DNA of 64,000 nt. Source: Streptomyces sp. NRRL B-1140. Its GTDB lineage: Bacteria; Actinomycetota; Actinomycetes; Streptomycetales; Streptomycetaceae. The notes under the pieces are model-generated. The model saw only the letters and a list, made by a program, of their open reading frames with translations, was not told the DNA's origin and made no database searches. Positions 8,816 through 17,067 of this stretch are shown piece after piece; the stretch's first letter is position 1; each line of letters opens with the position of its first letter. Made by a program: the position numbers and the translations under genes. The stretch is taken from contig NZ_LGEA01000173.1 in NCBI RefSeq assembly GCF_001280065.1, positions 148,320 through 212,319 on the forward strand. The letters are read 5' to 3'.

Positions 8816-10483
8816 GTGGGCAACAGAAGGCGCGTCGCCGAGCGACGGAAGACGAGACCCGCCGTGATCGGCGGGATGATCGCCGTGGTCGTCGCGGGCG
8901 GCGGAGCCGGTGCCTACGCGCTGTTCGGCGGTGGTGCCGCCGCCGACGACGGGTCGCGGGCGGCGGACCGGAAGGCCGAGGTCAAGACCGGCCCGCCGTC
9001 GCCGGCCGAGGTCAGAACCACCGCCACCGCCTTCCTCACCGCCTGGCAGTCCGGAAAGGTCACGCAGGCCGCCGCGGCCACCGACGACCCCGCCGCGGCC
9101 CGTCCGCTGCTCACCGGCTACACCAAGGACGCCCACATCAAGGACGTCACCCTCACCCCGGGCAAGCCCACCGGTGACAAGGTGCCGTTCTCGGTCAAGG
9201 GCACGGTGTCCTACAAGGGCACCGACAAGCCGCTGACGTACGACAGCGCGTTGACCGTGACGCGCCGCGCCGCCGACGGCAAGCCCCTGGTCGACTGGCA
9301 CTCCGCGGTCGTCCATCCGGACCTGAGGGACGGGGACACGCTGGTGACCGGCGAGGCGGGCACGCCCCCGGTCAAGGCCCTCGACCGGGACGGCGGGGAG
9401 CTGACCACGAAGAAGTACGCCTCCCTCGGCCCGGTCCTGGACGGGCTGCGCGAGAAGTACGGCAAGGAGGCCGGCGGCAAGGCCGGTATCGAACTGCGGG
9501 TCGTACGCGGCAAGGCCGCCAAGGCCAAGGACCTCTCCGACAAGACCCTGCTGGAGCTGAGCGAGGGCACTCCCGGCACGGTGAAGACCACGCTGGACCC
9601 GGCCCTGCAGGCGGCGGCCGAGCAGAAGGTCGCGAAGAAGGCCAGGTCGTCGGTGGTCCTGCTGCGGGTGTCGACCGGCGAGATCCTGGCCGCGGCCAAC
9701 GCCTCCCCCGGCTTCAACACCGCCTTCCAGGGCTCCCTTGCCCCCGGCTCCACGATGAAGGTCATCACCTCGTCGCTGCTGCTGGAGAAGGGCCTGGCCT
9801 CCGCCGACAAGAAGCACCCGTGCCCGAAGTACTTCACGTACGGCCACTGGAAGTTCCAGAACGACGACAAGTTCGAGATCAAGAACGGCACCTTCAAGGC
9901 GAGCTTCGCGCGGTCCTGCAACACGGCCTTCATCAGCCAGGCCCCGAAGCTGAAGGACGACGACCTGACCAAGGAGGCCCAGCAGGTCTTCGGCCTGGGG
10001 CTCAACAACTGGGCGATCGGTGTGCCGTCCTTCGACGGCGCGGTGCCGGTGCAGTCGGCGGCCCAGATGGGCGCCTCGCTGATCGGGCAGGGCGGGGTCC
10101 GCATGAACCCGCTGAACATGGCGTCGGTGTCGGCGACGGTCAAGTCCGGCACGTTCCATCAGCCCTACCTGGTCTCCCCGGACGTGGACGGGCGCAAGCT
10201 GGCCAAGGCCTCCCGCACCCTGCCGGCGGGCACCCTGTCCCAGCTGCGGGAGCTGATGTCGTACACGGCCGCGTACGGCACGGCGGCGGAGGCGATGGCC
10301 GGGGTGAGCGGCGATGTCGGCGCGAAGACCGGGTCCGCCGAGGTCGACGGGCAGAAGAAGCCGAACGGCTGGTTCACGGCCTACCGGGGCGACCTGGCCG
10401 CCGCGGGCGTGGTCCAGCAGGGCGGGCACGGCGGCTCGACGGCGGGTCCGATCGTGGCGGCGCTGCTGAAGATGGGCGGCTGA
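8816..10483 (+). CDS. Penicillin-binding protein, MecA_N plus transpeptidase domains (second of tandem pair)
   Basis: Paralogue of the preceding gene, 555 residues, with the same order: basic N-terminus, membrane segment (about 15-38), MecA_N domain (about 62-172), transpeptidase domain with STMK (Ser312-Lys315), SCN (367-369) and KTGS (504-507). Blocks such as EKYGK.AGG.AGIEL, SFDG.VP and NPLNMASV align between the two copies, giving roughly half identical residues by eye. The GTG at 8816 follows GGAGGAAAG. The 103-bp gap contains the self-complementary CCGTCCCGGGACGG (8718-8731), so the two genes may be separately controlled. Likely a specialised wall or sporulation PBP. Confidence 0.93.
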   Translation: MGNRRRVAERRKTRPAVIGGMIAVVVAGGGAGAYALFGGGAAADDGSRAADRKAEVKTGPPSPAEVRTTATAFLTAWQSGKVTQAAAATDDPAAARPLLTGYTKDAHIKDVTLTPGKPTGDKVPFSVKGTVSYKGTDKPLTYDSALTVTRRAADGKPLVDWHSAVVHPDLRDGDTLVTGEAGTPPVKALDRDGGELTTKKYASLGPVLDGLREKYGKEAGGKAGIELRVVRGKAAKAKDLSDKTLLELSEGTPGTVKTTLDPALQAAAEQKVAKKARSSVVLLRVSTGEILAAANASPGFNTAFQGSLAPGSTMKVITSSLLLEKGLASADKKHPCPKYFTYGHWKFQNDDKFEIKNGTFKASFARSCNTAFISQAPKLKDDDLTKEAQQVFGLGLNNWAIGVPSFDGAVPVQSAAQMGASLIGQGGVRMNPLNMASVSATVKSGTFHQPYLVSPDVDGRKLAKASRTLPAGTLSQLRELMSYTAAYGTAAEAMAGVSGDVGAKTGSAEVDGQKKPNGWFTAYRGDLAAAGVVQQGGHGGSTAGPIVAALLKMGG

Positions 10484-10492
10484 GCGCGGGGC

Positions 10493-10858
10493 TCAATGGG
10501 TGACGGGTTCCGCGGCGGCCATGTACGTCCGCCGCAGGAACCGCAGCAGTGCCTGCCGCTCGAACTGCACCACGGACACGCCCTCCGCGGTATGGAACTC
10601 GACGACGACCTGCACCCGGCCGCAGGGCCACACCCGCACCTCGCCGCTTCCGGCGGGGGCCCGCAGCCCCTCCTCCAGCAGTTCGCGGCCGAAGGTCCAC
10701 TCGCCGCCACCGGTACCCGGCAGCGCCATGCGCACCCTGCGGGGGTCGTGGTCGGGGTCGTAGCGCAGCCGGACCGGTACCGCCTCCAGCTCGTCGACGA
10801 GCGGGACGGCCGCGTCCGAGACGATGTGGGCTCGCGCGTACTGCTCGACTACGGACAT
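10493..10858 (-). CDS. ssgE: SsgA-like sporulation/cell-division regulator SsgE
   Basis: 121-residue SsgA-like protein (SALP), a family confined to morphologically complex actinobacteria that positions septa and wall-remodelling enzymes during sporulation. SsgE is reported to affect correct spore separation and maturation. Family features: short length, RLRYDP.HDP.RVRM near residues 30-45, WTFGRELL.EGL, GEVRVWP and a C-terminal FL.RTY. The symbol rests on length plus position next to the PBP pair, which I recall as SCO3158. The gene converges on the second PBP with only 9 bp between stops. Confidence 0.88.
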   Translation of the reverse strand: MSVVEQYARAHIVSDAAVPLVDELEAVPVRLRYDPDHDPRRVRMALPGTGGGEWTFGRELLEEGLRAPAGSGEVRVWPCGRVQVVVEFHTAEGVSVVQFERQALLRFLRRTYMAAAEPVTH

Positions 10859-10991
10859 CGGACGGCCCCTTCACCGTGCGCAATACGAGTGGAAACCGTA
10901 CGTCCACTCCTCCTCTAATGTCGCATATTTTCCGGATTGCGCCTTAGGAGCCGGATATACCCCGGCGTGAGATAAAACGAGCTTCACGCTC

Positions 10992-11008
10992 TTGCAAATC
11001 GTTCGCAT
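10992..11008. promoter_or_regulatory. Nur-box-like nickel operator upstream of CbiMN
   Basis: TTGCAA-ATCGT-TCGCAT matches the Nur (nickel-responsive Fur-family repressor) pattern tTGCaa-N5-ttGCAA as I recall it, with an exact left half and GCA kept in the right half. It ends 19 bp before the GTG of the metal transporter, where a repressor could block transcription or initiation. Confidence 0.5.
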
Positions 11009-11027
11009 CAAGCCACATCATCGATCC

Positions 11028-12086
11028 GTGCATGTACCTGACGGATTCATCAACGCCCCCACCTCCGCCGCCACCGGTGTGATCGCCGCGGGCGCCGTCG
11101 CCGTGAGCCTGCGCGGCGCACGCCGCGAGCTCGACGAGCGCACGGCGCCGCTGGCAGGACTCGTCGCGGCGTTCATCTTCGCCGTGCAGATGCTGAACTT
11201 CCCCGTCGCGGCCGGCACCAGCGGCCATCTGCTCGGCGGTGCGCTGGCGGCGATACTCGTCGGCCCCTACACCGGGGTCCTGTGCGTCTCCGTCGTCCTG
11301 CTGATGCAGGGCATCCTCTTCGCGGACGGCGGTCTGACCGCGCTCGGCGTGAACATCACCAACATGGCGATCGTCACGACGGTCGTGGCCTACGCCCTCT
11401 TCCGCGGCCTGGTGAAGGTGCTGCCCCGCACCCGCAGGTCGGTCACCGCGGCCTCCTTCGTCGCCGCCCTGGTGTCCGTCCCGGCTGCCGCCCTGGCCTT
11501 CACGCTGATGTACGCGATCGGCGGCACCACCGACGTCTCGATCGGCAAGGTCGCCACCGCCATGGTCGGCGTGCACGTCCTGATCGGCATCGGCGAGGCC
11601 GTGATCACCGCGCTCACCGTCGGCGCGGTCATCGCCGTCCGCCCCGACCTGGTGTACGGGGCACGCGGTCTGACGCAGAAGCTCAAGCTGCGGGTGAACG
11701 GCGAACTGGTCGACGCGCCCGAGGCCGAGCCCGTCCCCGTCGCCGCCCGGACCTCGCACCGCAAGGTGTGGGCGGCGGGCCTGGTCACCTCCCTCGTGCT
11801 GGCCGGCTTCGTCAGCTTCTACGCCTCGGCGAACCCCGACGGTCTGGAGAAGGTCGCCGCCGATCACGGCATCGACAAGAAGACCGAGGAGCACTCCACG
11901 GCCGGCTCCCCGCTCGCCGACTACGGCGTCGAGGACGTCGACGACGCACGCCTGTCCGGGGGCCTGGCGGGTGTGATCGGCGTGGGCGTCACGGTGGTCG
12001 CGGGCACCGGGGTGTTCTGGGCGGTGCGCCGCCGCCGCACGCAGGACACGTCCCCGTCGGACACGACGAGCCTGACGAGCGTCTGA
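11028..12086 (+). CDS. cbiM: ECF nickel/cobalt transporter, fused CbiM-CbiN substrate-binding subunit
   Basis: Membrane S-component capturing Ni2+ or Co2+ for an energy-coupling-factor ABC importer. The GTG at 11028 is chosen because it gives the hallmark N-terminus M-H-V-P-D-G-F-I, where His2 next to the free amino group ligates the metal; a longer frame would bury it. About six hydrophobic segments and SGHLLGG (His67) follow. From about residue 245 there is a CbiN-like PDGLE domain (ANPDGLEKVAADHGID, near 268-283) with two membrane helices. 352 residues. It is the first gene of cbiM-cbiQ-cbiO. The Nur-like box suggests nickel rather than cobalt, which sequence alone cannot decide. Confidence 0.92.
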   Translation: MHVPDGFINAPTSAATGVIAAGAVAVSLRGARRELDERTAPLAGLVAAFIFAVQMLNFPVAAGTSGHLLGGALAAILVGPYTGVLCVSVVLLMQGILFADGGLTALGVNITNMAIVTTVVAYALFRGLVKVLPRTRRSVTAASFVAALVSVPAAALAFTLMYAIGGTTDVSIGKVATAMVGVHVLIGIGEAVITALTVGAVIAVRPDLVYGARGLTQKLKLRVNGELVDAPEAEPVPVAARTSHRKVWAAGLVTSLVLAGFVSFYASANPDGLEKVAADHGIDKKTEEHSTAGSPLADYGVEDVDDARLSGGLAGVIGVGVTVVAGTGVFWAVRRRRTQDTSPSDTTSLTSV

Positions 12087-12087
12087 C

Positions 12088-12849
12088 ATGGGAGCGGGTC
12101 ACGCGCACAAGCTGTACCGGCACGGGCACTCGCCCGTGCACGGCCTGCCGCCGCACACCAAGCTCGCGGCCGTGTTCGCCTTCGTGGTGGTCGTGGTGTC
12201 GACGCCGCGCGAGGCGATGTGGGCGTTCGGGCTGTACGCCGTGCTGCTCGGGGCCGTCGCGTACATCGCGCGCGTGCCCGCCGGCTTCCTGCTCAGGCGG
12301 CTGCTGATCGAGGTGCCGTTCGTCGCGTTCGCCGTGCTCATGCCCTTCGTGGCCGAGGGCGAACGGGTCGACGTCCTCGGTCTGTCCCTGAGCGTGAACG
12401 GCCTGTGGGGCGCCTGGAACGTGCTGGCCAAGGGCACGCTCGGCGTCGCGGCCTCGGTGCTGCTGGCCGCCACGACCGAGCTGCGCGAACTGCTGCTCGG
12501 CCTGCAGCGCCTCAAGCTCCCGCCGCTGCTCGTGCAGATCGCGTCGTTCATGATCCGCTACGGCGACGTCATCACCGACGAGATGCGGCGCATGCGGATC
12601 GCCCGGGAGTCACGCGGCTTCGAGGCGAGCGGCGTGAAGCACTGGGGTGTGCTCGCCAAGTCGGCGGGCGCGCTGTTCATCCGTTCCTACGAGCGCGGCG
12701 AGCGCGTGCACCTGGCCATGGTCAGCCGCGGATACGCCGGCTCCATGCCCGTCATCGACGAGGTGACCGCGTCCCGGGCGCAGTGGTCGTACGCCCTGGC
12801 CCTCCCCTGCGCCGCTCTGCTCGTCTGTCTGCTGGGATGGTCCCTGTGA
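12088..12849 (+). CDS. cbiQ: ECF transporter transmembrane subunit CbiQ
   Basis: T-component coupling the metal-binding S-component to the ATPase. 253 residues: His-rich N-terminus (HAHKLYRHGHSP), PPHTKL, about five hydrophobic helices, and the two conserved coupling Ala-Arg-Gly signatures ARESRGFEA (about 172-180) and MVSRGYAG (about 211-218). The ATG begins 1 bp after the CbiMN stop, and the end overlaps the next gene, so the three genes are a translationally coupled operon. Confidence 0.94.
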   Translation: MGAGHAHKLYRHGHSPVHGLPPHTKLAAVFAFVVVVVSTPREAMWAFGLYAVLLGAVAYIARVPAGFLLRRLLIEVPFVAFAVLMPFVAEGERVDVLGLSLSVNGLWGAWNVLAKGTLGVAASVLLAATTELRELLLGLQRLKLPPLLVQIASFMIRYGDVITDEMRRMRIARESRGFEASGVKHWGVLAKSAGALFIRSYERGERVHLAMVSRGYAGSMPVIDEVTASRAQWSYALALPCAALLVCLLGWSL

Positions 12850-13604
12850 CTGCTTCTCTGGAGGTCTCCGGCCTCGCCTTCGCCTACCCCGACGGACACC
12901 AGGCCCTCTTCGGCGTCGACTTCTCGGTCGCGCGCGGTGAGCGGGTCGCGCTGCTCGGCCCGAACGGCGCGGGCAAGACGACCCTCGTGCTGCACCTCAA
13001 CGGCATCCTGACCGGCGGCGCCGGCACGGTGACCGTCGCGGGGCTGCCCGTGGACAAGCGGAACATGGCCGAGGTCCGGCGCCGGGTCGGCATCGTGTTC
13101 CAGGACCCGGACGACCAGCTCTTCATGCCGACGGTCCGCGAGGACGTGGCGTTCGGGCCGGCGGCGGCCGGGCTGAAGGGGCCCGAGCTGGAGGCGCGTG
13201 TGGAGCGGGCGCTGGAGCGGGTCGGCATGGCGGACTTCAAGGACCGCCCGCCGCACCACCTGTCCTTCGGGCAGCGCCGCAGGGTGGCCGTCGCGACCGT
13301 GCTGGCGATGGAGCCGGAGATCCTCGTCCTGGACGAGCCGTCCTCCAACCTCGACCCCGCCTCCCGCCGCGAACTGGCGGACATCCTGCGCTCCCTGGAC
13401 GTGACCGTGCTGATGGTCACGCACGACCTGCCCTACGCGCTGGAGCTGTGCCCGCGCTCCTTGGTCCTCAGCGACGGGGTGATCGCGGCCGACGGGCCGA
13501 CCGGCGAGCTGCTCTCGGACGAGGAGCTGATGCGGGCGAACCGCCTGGAGCTGCCGTTCGGCTTCGACCCGCGTTCCGTCCCGGCGGCTCCGGCCCGTCC
13601 GTGA
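12837..13604 (+). CDS. cbiO: ECF transporter ATPase CbiO
   Basis: ATP-binding subunit powering Ni/Co uptake. 255 residues from the ATG at 12837. Walker A GPNGAGKT (41-48), Q-loop FQDPDDQLF, signature LSFGQ (142-146, replacing the usual LSGGQ), Walker B ILVLDEP (162-168) and H-loop THD (195-197). The start is uncertain by nine bases: the GTG at 12846 forms a GTGA overlap with the cbiQ stop and is equally good. The three-gene layout with a single ATPase is the normal CbiMNQO arrangement. Confidence 0.93.
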   Translation: MVPVTASLEVSGLAFAYPDGHQALFGVDFSVARGERVALLGPNGAGKTTLVLHLNGILTGGAGTVTVAGLPVDKRNMAEVRRRVGIVFQDPDDQLFMPTVREDVAFGPAAAGLKGPELEARVERALERVGMADFKDRPPHHLSFGQRRRVAVATVLAMEPEILVLDEPSSNLDPASRRELADILRSLDVTVLMVTHDLPYALELCPRSLVLSDGVIAADGPTGELLSDEELMRANRLELPFGFDPRSVPAAPARP

Positions 13605-13614
13605 CAATGGGCGC

Positions 13615-14076
13615 GTGACGAACGAGGAGAGCGACGGATCGCCGCTGCTGGACGAGCAGCTGTGCTTCGCGCTGTACGCGGCGCAGCGTGCGGTGACGGC
13701 GGCGTACCGCCCGCTCCTCGACGAGCTGGGCCTCACCTATCCCCAGTACCTGGTGCTGCTGGTCCTCTGGGAGCGCGGCGAGACAGCCGTCAAGGATCTG
13801 GCCGCGGCCCTGCGCCTGGACTACGGCACGGTCTCGCCGCTGCTGAAGCGGCTGGAGGCGGCCGGTCTGGTACGGCGTGAGCGGTCGGCCCGGGACGAGC
13901 GGTCGGTGCTGGTGGCCGTGACGGGGCGCGGGGAGGAACTCCGGGAGCGGGCGGGCCGGGTGCCCGGTGCGCTGCTCACGGCGACCGGGCTCGACGCGGC
14001 GGAGGCCGGGCGGCTGCGCGAGGAGCTGTGGCGGCTGGCCGGGCGGGCCGAGACGGCGGCGGACCGGGCCCGCTGA
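13615..14076 (+). CDS. ohrR: MarR-family organic-hydroperoxide sensor (OhrR type)
   Basis: 153-residue winged-helix repressor. The reactive cysteine of OhrR sits in LDEQLCFALYAAQRA (Cys17), matching the single-cysteine sensor position of known OhrR proteins. DNA-binding helices fall in VKDLAAALRLDYGTVSPLLKRLE, followed by the wing RRERSARDERS. The gene starts 10 bp after cbiO but is functionally linked to the ohr gene 103 bp downstream. Oxidation of Cys17 should release it from the ohr promoter. The GTG start is supported by position only. Confidence 0.9.
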   Translation: MTNEESDGSPLLDEQLCFALYAAQRAVTAAYRPLLDELGLTYPQYLVLLVLWERGETAVKDLAAALRLDYGTVSPLLKRLEAAGLVRRERSARDERSVLVAVTGRGEELRERAGRVPGALLTATGLDAAEAGRLREELWRLAGRAETAADRAR

Positions 14077-14131
14077 GCGTTACCGCCGGTTGCCCACCCC
14101 CTGATCGTGCTCCCGTGTTACCGGCCAGTAC

Positions 14132-14155
14132 CTTGTGCACGATGTACTTGTGCAC
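14132..14155. promoter_or_regulatory. Candidate OhrR operator in the ohrR-ohr gap
   Basis: Two direct copies of CTTGTGCAC (14132-14140 and 14147-14155), 15 bp apart. Each contains the self-complementary GTGCAC, so the site also reads as an inverted repeat around GATGTA. It is the only strong symmetry in the gap and ends 24 bp before ohr. Confidence 0.5.
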
Positions 14156-14179
14156 ACTTGGTTCCCGGGGGAGGACAGC

Positions 14180-14626
14180 ATGACTGACGGCCCCGCCGTC
14201 GACACCCGCCCGACGAAGATCATGTATGTGGCGGAGGCCACCGCCCACGGCGGCCGCGAGGGCTACGTGACCAGCCAGGACGGTCAGCTCGAACTCAAGG
14301 TCGCGATGCCCCCGCAGCTCGGCGGCGACGGCAACGGCACCAACCCGGAACAGCTCTTCGCGGCCGGCTACAGCGCCTGCTTCCACAACGCCCTGATCCT
14401 CGTCGGCAACCGCGAGGGCTACGACCTGTCCGGCTCCACGGTCGCCGCCAAGGTCGGCATCGGCCCCAACCGGCAGCGTGGCTACGGCCTCGCGGTCGCC
14501 CTCAGCGTCTCGCTGCCGGTCGTCGACGCGGACCTCGCGACCCGGCTGGTGGACGCGGCCCACGAGATCTGCCCGTACTCGAACGCGACCCGCGGGAACA
14601 TCGACGTGACCATCCTGCTTGGCTAG
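14180..14626 (+). CDS. ohr: Organic hydroperoxide resistance protein Ohr
   Basis: Thiol peroxidase of the Ohr/OsmC family reducing organic and lipid hydroperoxides in the cytosol. 148 residues from the ATG at 14180 behind a GGGGGAGG ribosome site. Both catalytic cysteines are present: Cys67 in AAGYSACFHNAL and Cys131 in HEICPYSNATRGN. Arg26 lies in the usual GGREGYV position. Directly downstream of the OhrR-type regulator. I recall the S. coelicolor counterpart being called ohrB. Confidence 0.95.
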   Translation: MTDGPAVDTRPTKIMYVAEATAHGGREGYVTSQDGQLELKVAMPPQLGGDGNGTNPEQLFAAGYSACFHNALILVGNREGYDLSGSTVAAKVGIGPNRQRGYGLAVALSVSLPVVDADLATRLVDAAHEICPYSNATRGNIDVTILLG

Positions 14627-14669
14627 GGGGGAGCACCACGAGCACAGCGGCGAGACGAGGAGTACGGGC

Positions 14670-15833
14670 GTGGACGTGCACGGCACAGTGGCCGAGGGCT
14701 TCGAGCCGGTGAGGGACGCGTTCGTACGGAACTTCGAAACGCTCGGGGACCGGGGAGCGGCGGTCGCCGTCTACCGCGACGGCCACAAGGTCGTCGACCT
14801 GTGGGGCGGTACGAAGGACGTCGACGGCACGGCCCCCTGGGAGCACGGCACGGCCCAGGTCGTGCGCTCGGCGACCAAGGGTGTCGCCGCCGCCGTACTC
14901 CTGCTGCTGCACCAGCGGGGGCAGTTGGACCTCGACGCGCCGGTGGGACACTACTGGCCGGAGTTCAAGGCGCGCGGCAAGGAGCGGGTGCTGGTCCGGC
15001 ACGTGCTGAACCACCGCGCCGGGCTGCCGGTCCTGGACCGGCCGCTCACCCCGCGGGACGCGCTCGACCCGCAGCGGGGCCCGCAGGCGCTCGCCGCGCA
15101 GGCCCCGGCGTGGGAGCCCGGCACCGACCACGGCTACCACGCGCTCACCTACGGCTGGCTGGTCGACGAACTGGTGCGGCGCGTGACCGGACAGGGCGCC
15201 GGGCAGTGGCTGGCGTCGCAGATCACCGGCCCGCTGGGGCTGGACCTCTGGCTCGGCCTGCCGGAGTCGGAGGCCGGCCGGGTCGGGCGGGTCGGCCGCG
15301 TCGAGGGAGCCGAGCCGGCCGGCGGCCTGCGGGCCCGCCCCAAACGCTCGGTCACCGAGGCCTACGAGGACCCCACCTCCCTCACGCGCCGGGCCTTCGC
15401 CGCGATATCCCCGTTCCCGGACCAGAACGACCCCGCCTACCGGGCGACCGCCCTCCCCGCGACGAACGCCATGGCGACGGCGGACGGGCTGGCCCGTTTC
15501 TACGCGACCCTGATCGGCGACACGGCCGGTGCCGGGCGCCTGTTCACCCCGGAGACGGTCGAGCTGGCCCGGGCCGAGGAGTCGGCGGGCCCGGACCGGG
15601 TCCTGGTGGTCGGCACCCGCTTCGGCCTCGGCTACATGCTGCACGGCAGCGCCTCGCCGTTGCTCACCCCCCAATCCTTCGGCCACCCCGGCCGCGGCGG
15701 CGCCCTCGGGTTCGCCGACCCGGAGACCGGGATCGCCTTCGGCTACGTCACCAACGGCTTCCGCAAGACGGTGACGGCGGACCCGCGGGCGCAGGGGCTG
15801 GTGCGGGCGGTGCGGGGAGTACTCGACCTCTAG
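14670..15833 (+). CDS. Serine hydrolase of the class C beta-lactamase/esterase-VIII fold
   Basis: 387 residues from the GTG at 14670 (GAGACGAGGAG upstream). It carries the nucleophile motif SATK (Ser67-Lys70), a Tyr-containing GYHALTYG block near 155-162 as second motif, and the late GHPGRGGALGFADP block typical of EstB-like esterases and D-aminopeptidase/penicillin-binding relatives. There is no signal peptide, so it probably acts in the cytosol as an esterase, amidase or carboxylic-ester hydrolase rather than a true secreted beta-lactamase. It follows ohr by 43 bp and could share its transcript. The substrate is unknown. Confidence 0.85.
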   Translation: MDVHGTVAEGFEPVRDAFVRNFETLGDRGAAVAVYRDGHKVVDLWGGTKDVDGTAPWEHGTAQVVRSATKGVAAAVLLLLHQRGQLDLDAPVGHYWPEFKARGKERVLVRHVLNHRAGLPVLDRPLTPRDALDPQRGPQALAAQAPAWEPGTDHGYHALTYGWLVDELVRRVTGQGAGQWLASQITGPLGLDLWLGLPESEAGRVGRVGRVEGAEPAGGLRARPKRSVTEAYEDPTSLTRRAFAAISPFPDQNDPAYRATALPATNAMATADGLARFYATLIGDTAGAGRLFTPETVELARAEESAGPDRVLVVGTRFGLGYMLHGSASPLLTPQSFGHPGRGGALGFADPETGIAFGYVTNGFRKTVTADPRAQGLVRAVRGVLDL

Positions 15834-15840
15834 GGGCGCT

Positions 15841-16116
15841 TCAGACGTGGATCGGGTGGGAGGTCCGGCCGGACGCCTGGTCGATCTCCTCGTGGGCTTT
15901 GGTCAGCAGCCGCATGGCGAGTTCGTTCAGCGCCCTCGCCCCGGCGATCTCCTCCCCGACCCGGGGTTGATTGGCGTCGGTCCGGTGCCGGCTGGCGTGC
16001 CCGTGCGCCCGTACCTCGCTGCCGTCGGGCAGGCGGACCATCGCGGCCGCGCGCGTGTGCTGGTCGTCCTCCGTGAACTCCATCTCGACGTGCCACCCCA
16101 CAGTGGTGTGCATCAT
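15841..16116 (-). CDS. DUF1876-type small conserved protein
   Basis: 91 residues. The ATG at 16116 is selected because GGAGG lies 8 nt upstream; an open frame continues 35 codons further but without a ribosome site. The sequence begins MMHTTVGWHVEMEF and contains RLPDGSEVRAHGHASRH, the signature I associate with DUF1876, a small actinobacterial alpha/beta domain. No signal peptide or catalytic motif. It converges on the serine hydrolase with 7 bp between stops. Biological role unknown. Confidence 0.8.
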   Translation of the reverse strand: MMHTTVGWHVEMEFTEDDQHTRAAAMVRLPDGSEVRAHGHASRHRTDANQPRVGEEIAGARALNELAMRLLTKAHEEIDQASGRTSHPIHV

Positions 16117-16221
16117 GACGATCACCTCCGGAACGCTTAGTTCCAGGGTGCTCCTCGCACCGGCCGGACGCACCCGCCTGACGGGCCCCCTTTCCTGCGT
16201 GGAACCCCGCCCGGCAGGCAC

Positions 16222-17067
16222 CTATCCGGCGTGCAGCATTAGCCCGATCCCGACGACGAGCAGCCCGGCCGCCGCGATCCTCGGCGCCCCGAACCGCTCC
16301 TTGAAGAACACGGCCCCGATCGCCGCGCCCACGATGATCGACGACTCGCGCAGCGCCGCGATCGGGGCGAGCTCGGCCCGGGTCTGGGCCCACAGGACGA
16401 GCGCGTAGGCGGCCACGGACAGCGCGGCGCCGATCAGCCCGACCCCGGCGAAGGGCCGCAGCACGGCGACGGTCCCCCCGCGCCAGCGCCACACCGCGTA
16501 CGCCGGGATGACCACCCCCTGGACCGCCATCAGCCAGGCGATGTACCCGAGGGAGGACCCGGAGGCCCGCACGCCGAGACCGTCGACGACGGTGTAGACC
16601 GCTATGGTCAGCCCGGTCGCCAGGGCCGCGCCGATCGCCGCCCAGTCGGGCCGCCGCCCGCGCAGCCCCCACAGGGCGACGCCGGTCAGCCCCGCGCAGG
16701 ACAGGGCGATCCCGGCGGCGGCCCACCCGTCGGGCACCTCGTGCGCGAAGAGGGCGGCCAGCAGGGTCACGACGAGGGGCGCGGTGCCCCGGGCGATGGG
16801 ATAGGCCTGCCCGAAGTCCCCCAGCCTGAAGGACGTCATCAGCAGGGCGTAGTACGCGATGTGGACGGCTGCGGAACCGAGCAGGTACGGCCAGGCCCCG
16901 GCCGCCGGGAACGCCACGAACGGCGCCAGGGCCAGCCCGATGACCATCCCGCCGCCCGAGATCAGCGCGAAGCCGACGAGCTTGTCGGTGATCTTGTGGG
17001 CGATGGCGTTCCAGCTGGCGTGGGTGACCGCGGCGAGCAGGACGGCCGCGGTGACCAGAGGGGTCAC
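16222..17067 (-). CDS. EamA/DMT-superfamily membrane transporter
   Basis: 281 residues, about ten hydrophobic segments in two EamA repeats, typical drug/metabolite exporter architecture. The GTG start overlaps the stop of the upstream gene by 4 bp (GTGA), indicating translational coupling with the YbaK-type protein. The conserved ASWNAIAHK near the N-terminus and AQTRAELAPIAALRESSIIVG in the second repeat are typical of the subfamily. The exported substrate is unknown; amino acids or metabolites are common for the family. Confidence 0.88.
   Translation of the reverse strand: MTPLVTAAVLLAAVTHASWNAIAHKITDKLVGFALISGGGMVIGLALAPFVAFPAAGAWPYLLGSAAVHIAYYALLMTSFRLGDFGQAYPIARGTAPLVVTLLAALFAHEVPDGWAAAGIALSCAGLTGVALWGLRGRRPDWAAIGAALATGLTIAVYTVVDGLGVRASGSSLGYIAWLMAVQGVVIPAYAVWRWRGGTVAVLRPFAGVGLIGAALSVAAYALVLWAQTRAELAPIAALRESSIIVGAAIGAVFFKERFGAPRIAAAGLLVVGIGLMLHAG

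Noticed and set aside
10859..11027. Cobalamin riboswitch ahead of the CbiMN transporter
   Set aside because: No B12-box-like GCCACTG element; the Nur-like box is a better explanation.
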